Origin: Rhodothermales bacterium
GTDB taxonomy: Bacteria > Bacteroidota > Rhodothermia > Rhodothermales > VXPQ01
Direction: 5' to 3'
NCBI GenBank assembly: GCA_022825385.1
Contig: JAJDWX010000023.1
Coordinates: 1 to 41,127, forward strand
Length of the DNA stretch: 41,127 nt
Shown here: positions 41,113-41,127 of the stretch, one piece after another
How positions within the stretch are numbered: position 1 is the stretch's first letter
How the letters are laid out: each line of letters begins with the position of its first letter
Notes under the pieces: model-generated
Database searches by the model: none
What the model was told of the DNA's origin: nothing
What the model saw: only the letters and a program-made list of their open reading frames with translations
Made by a program: the position numbers and the translations under genes

Positions 41113-41127
41113 TCCCGAAGGGCGCGT

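Overview
This is a GC-rich bacterial chromosomal window, apparently from a Gram-negative with a mobile, defence-rich genome. The housekeeping genes (paired secreted M16 peptidases, NagB, RecO without visible zinc cysteines, a Ski2-like helicase operon, AcnA, TPM-domain protein) would fit the Bacteroidota/Rhodothermota side of the tree. That placement is an inference, not a demonstrated identity. Sigma70-like boxes are readable in front of several genes. Shine-Dalgarno sites are present but irregular.

Layout. 1-9.3 kb is accessory DNA. It holds the tail of an IS481-type transposase abutting an N-terminally truncated DUF262/HNH (GmrSD-like) restriction gene, then an AT-rich EcsC-like gene behind a C10 tract, a decayed IS256-type transposase end, a small hypothetical gene, an internally duplicated helical protein and another AT-rich hypothetical. 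A tandem AAA+ ATPase follows, divergent from a gene for a Xre-HTH/ImmA-IrrE metallopeptidase fusion. 9.3-23 kb is mostly core: an ABC exporter, an M16-M16-nagB operon, an atypical OmpR-type regulator coupled to a small membrane protein, comEA-like, recO, and lexA-hyuA-hyuB. 23-29.4 kb is a defence block: a Hachiman/AbpAB-like HamA-HamB operon with an unusual repeat-rich leader, convergent with a stand-alone OLD-family nuclease. 29.4-36 kb carries acnA, a DUF4143 ATPase, a membrane coiled-coil protein, an RNase D homologue and a nucleotidyltransferase remnant. 36-41.1 kb has tRNA-Ala(CGC) followed by 62-bp tandem repeats, a double VOC protein, a small secreted protein, a Fic toxin-antitoxin-like pair, and a TPM-TPR-CPBP operon on the minus strand. 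The window ends in a long imperfect inverted repeat.

How the parts work together. Several genes are translationally coupled by ATGA overlaps (lexA/hyuA, hamA/hamB, regulator/small membrane protein, 31-codon ORF/AAA+) or by an 8-nt overlap (TPR/CPBP). The best candidates for something new are: (i) the duplicated 56-bp double-hairpin module in the Hachiman-like leader; (ii) the AAA+ / Xre-ImmA divergent module, with a 31-codon upstream ORF that duplicates the AAA+ N-terminus; (iii) the response regulator with Glu at the phospho-acceptor position; and (iv) families of dispersed intergenic repeats. No CRISPR array or rRNA was seen.
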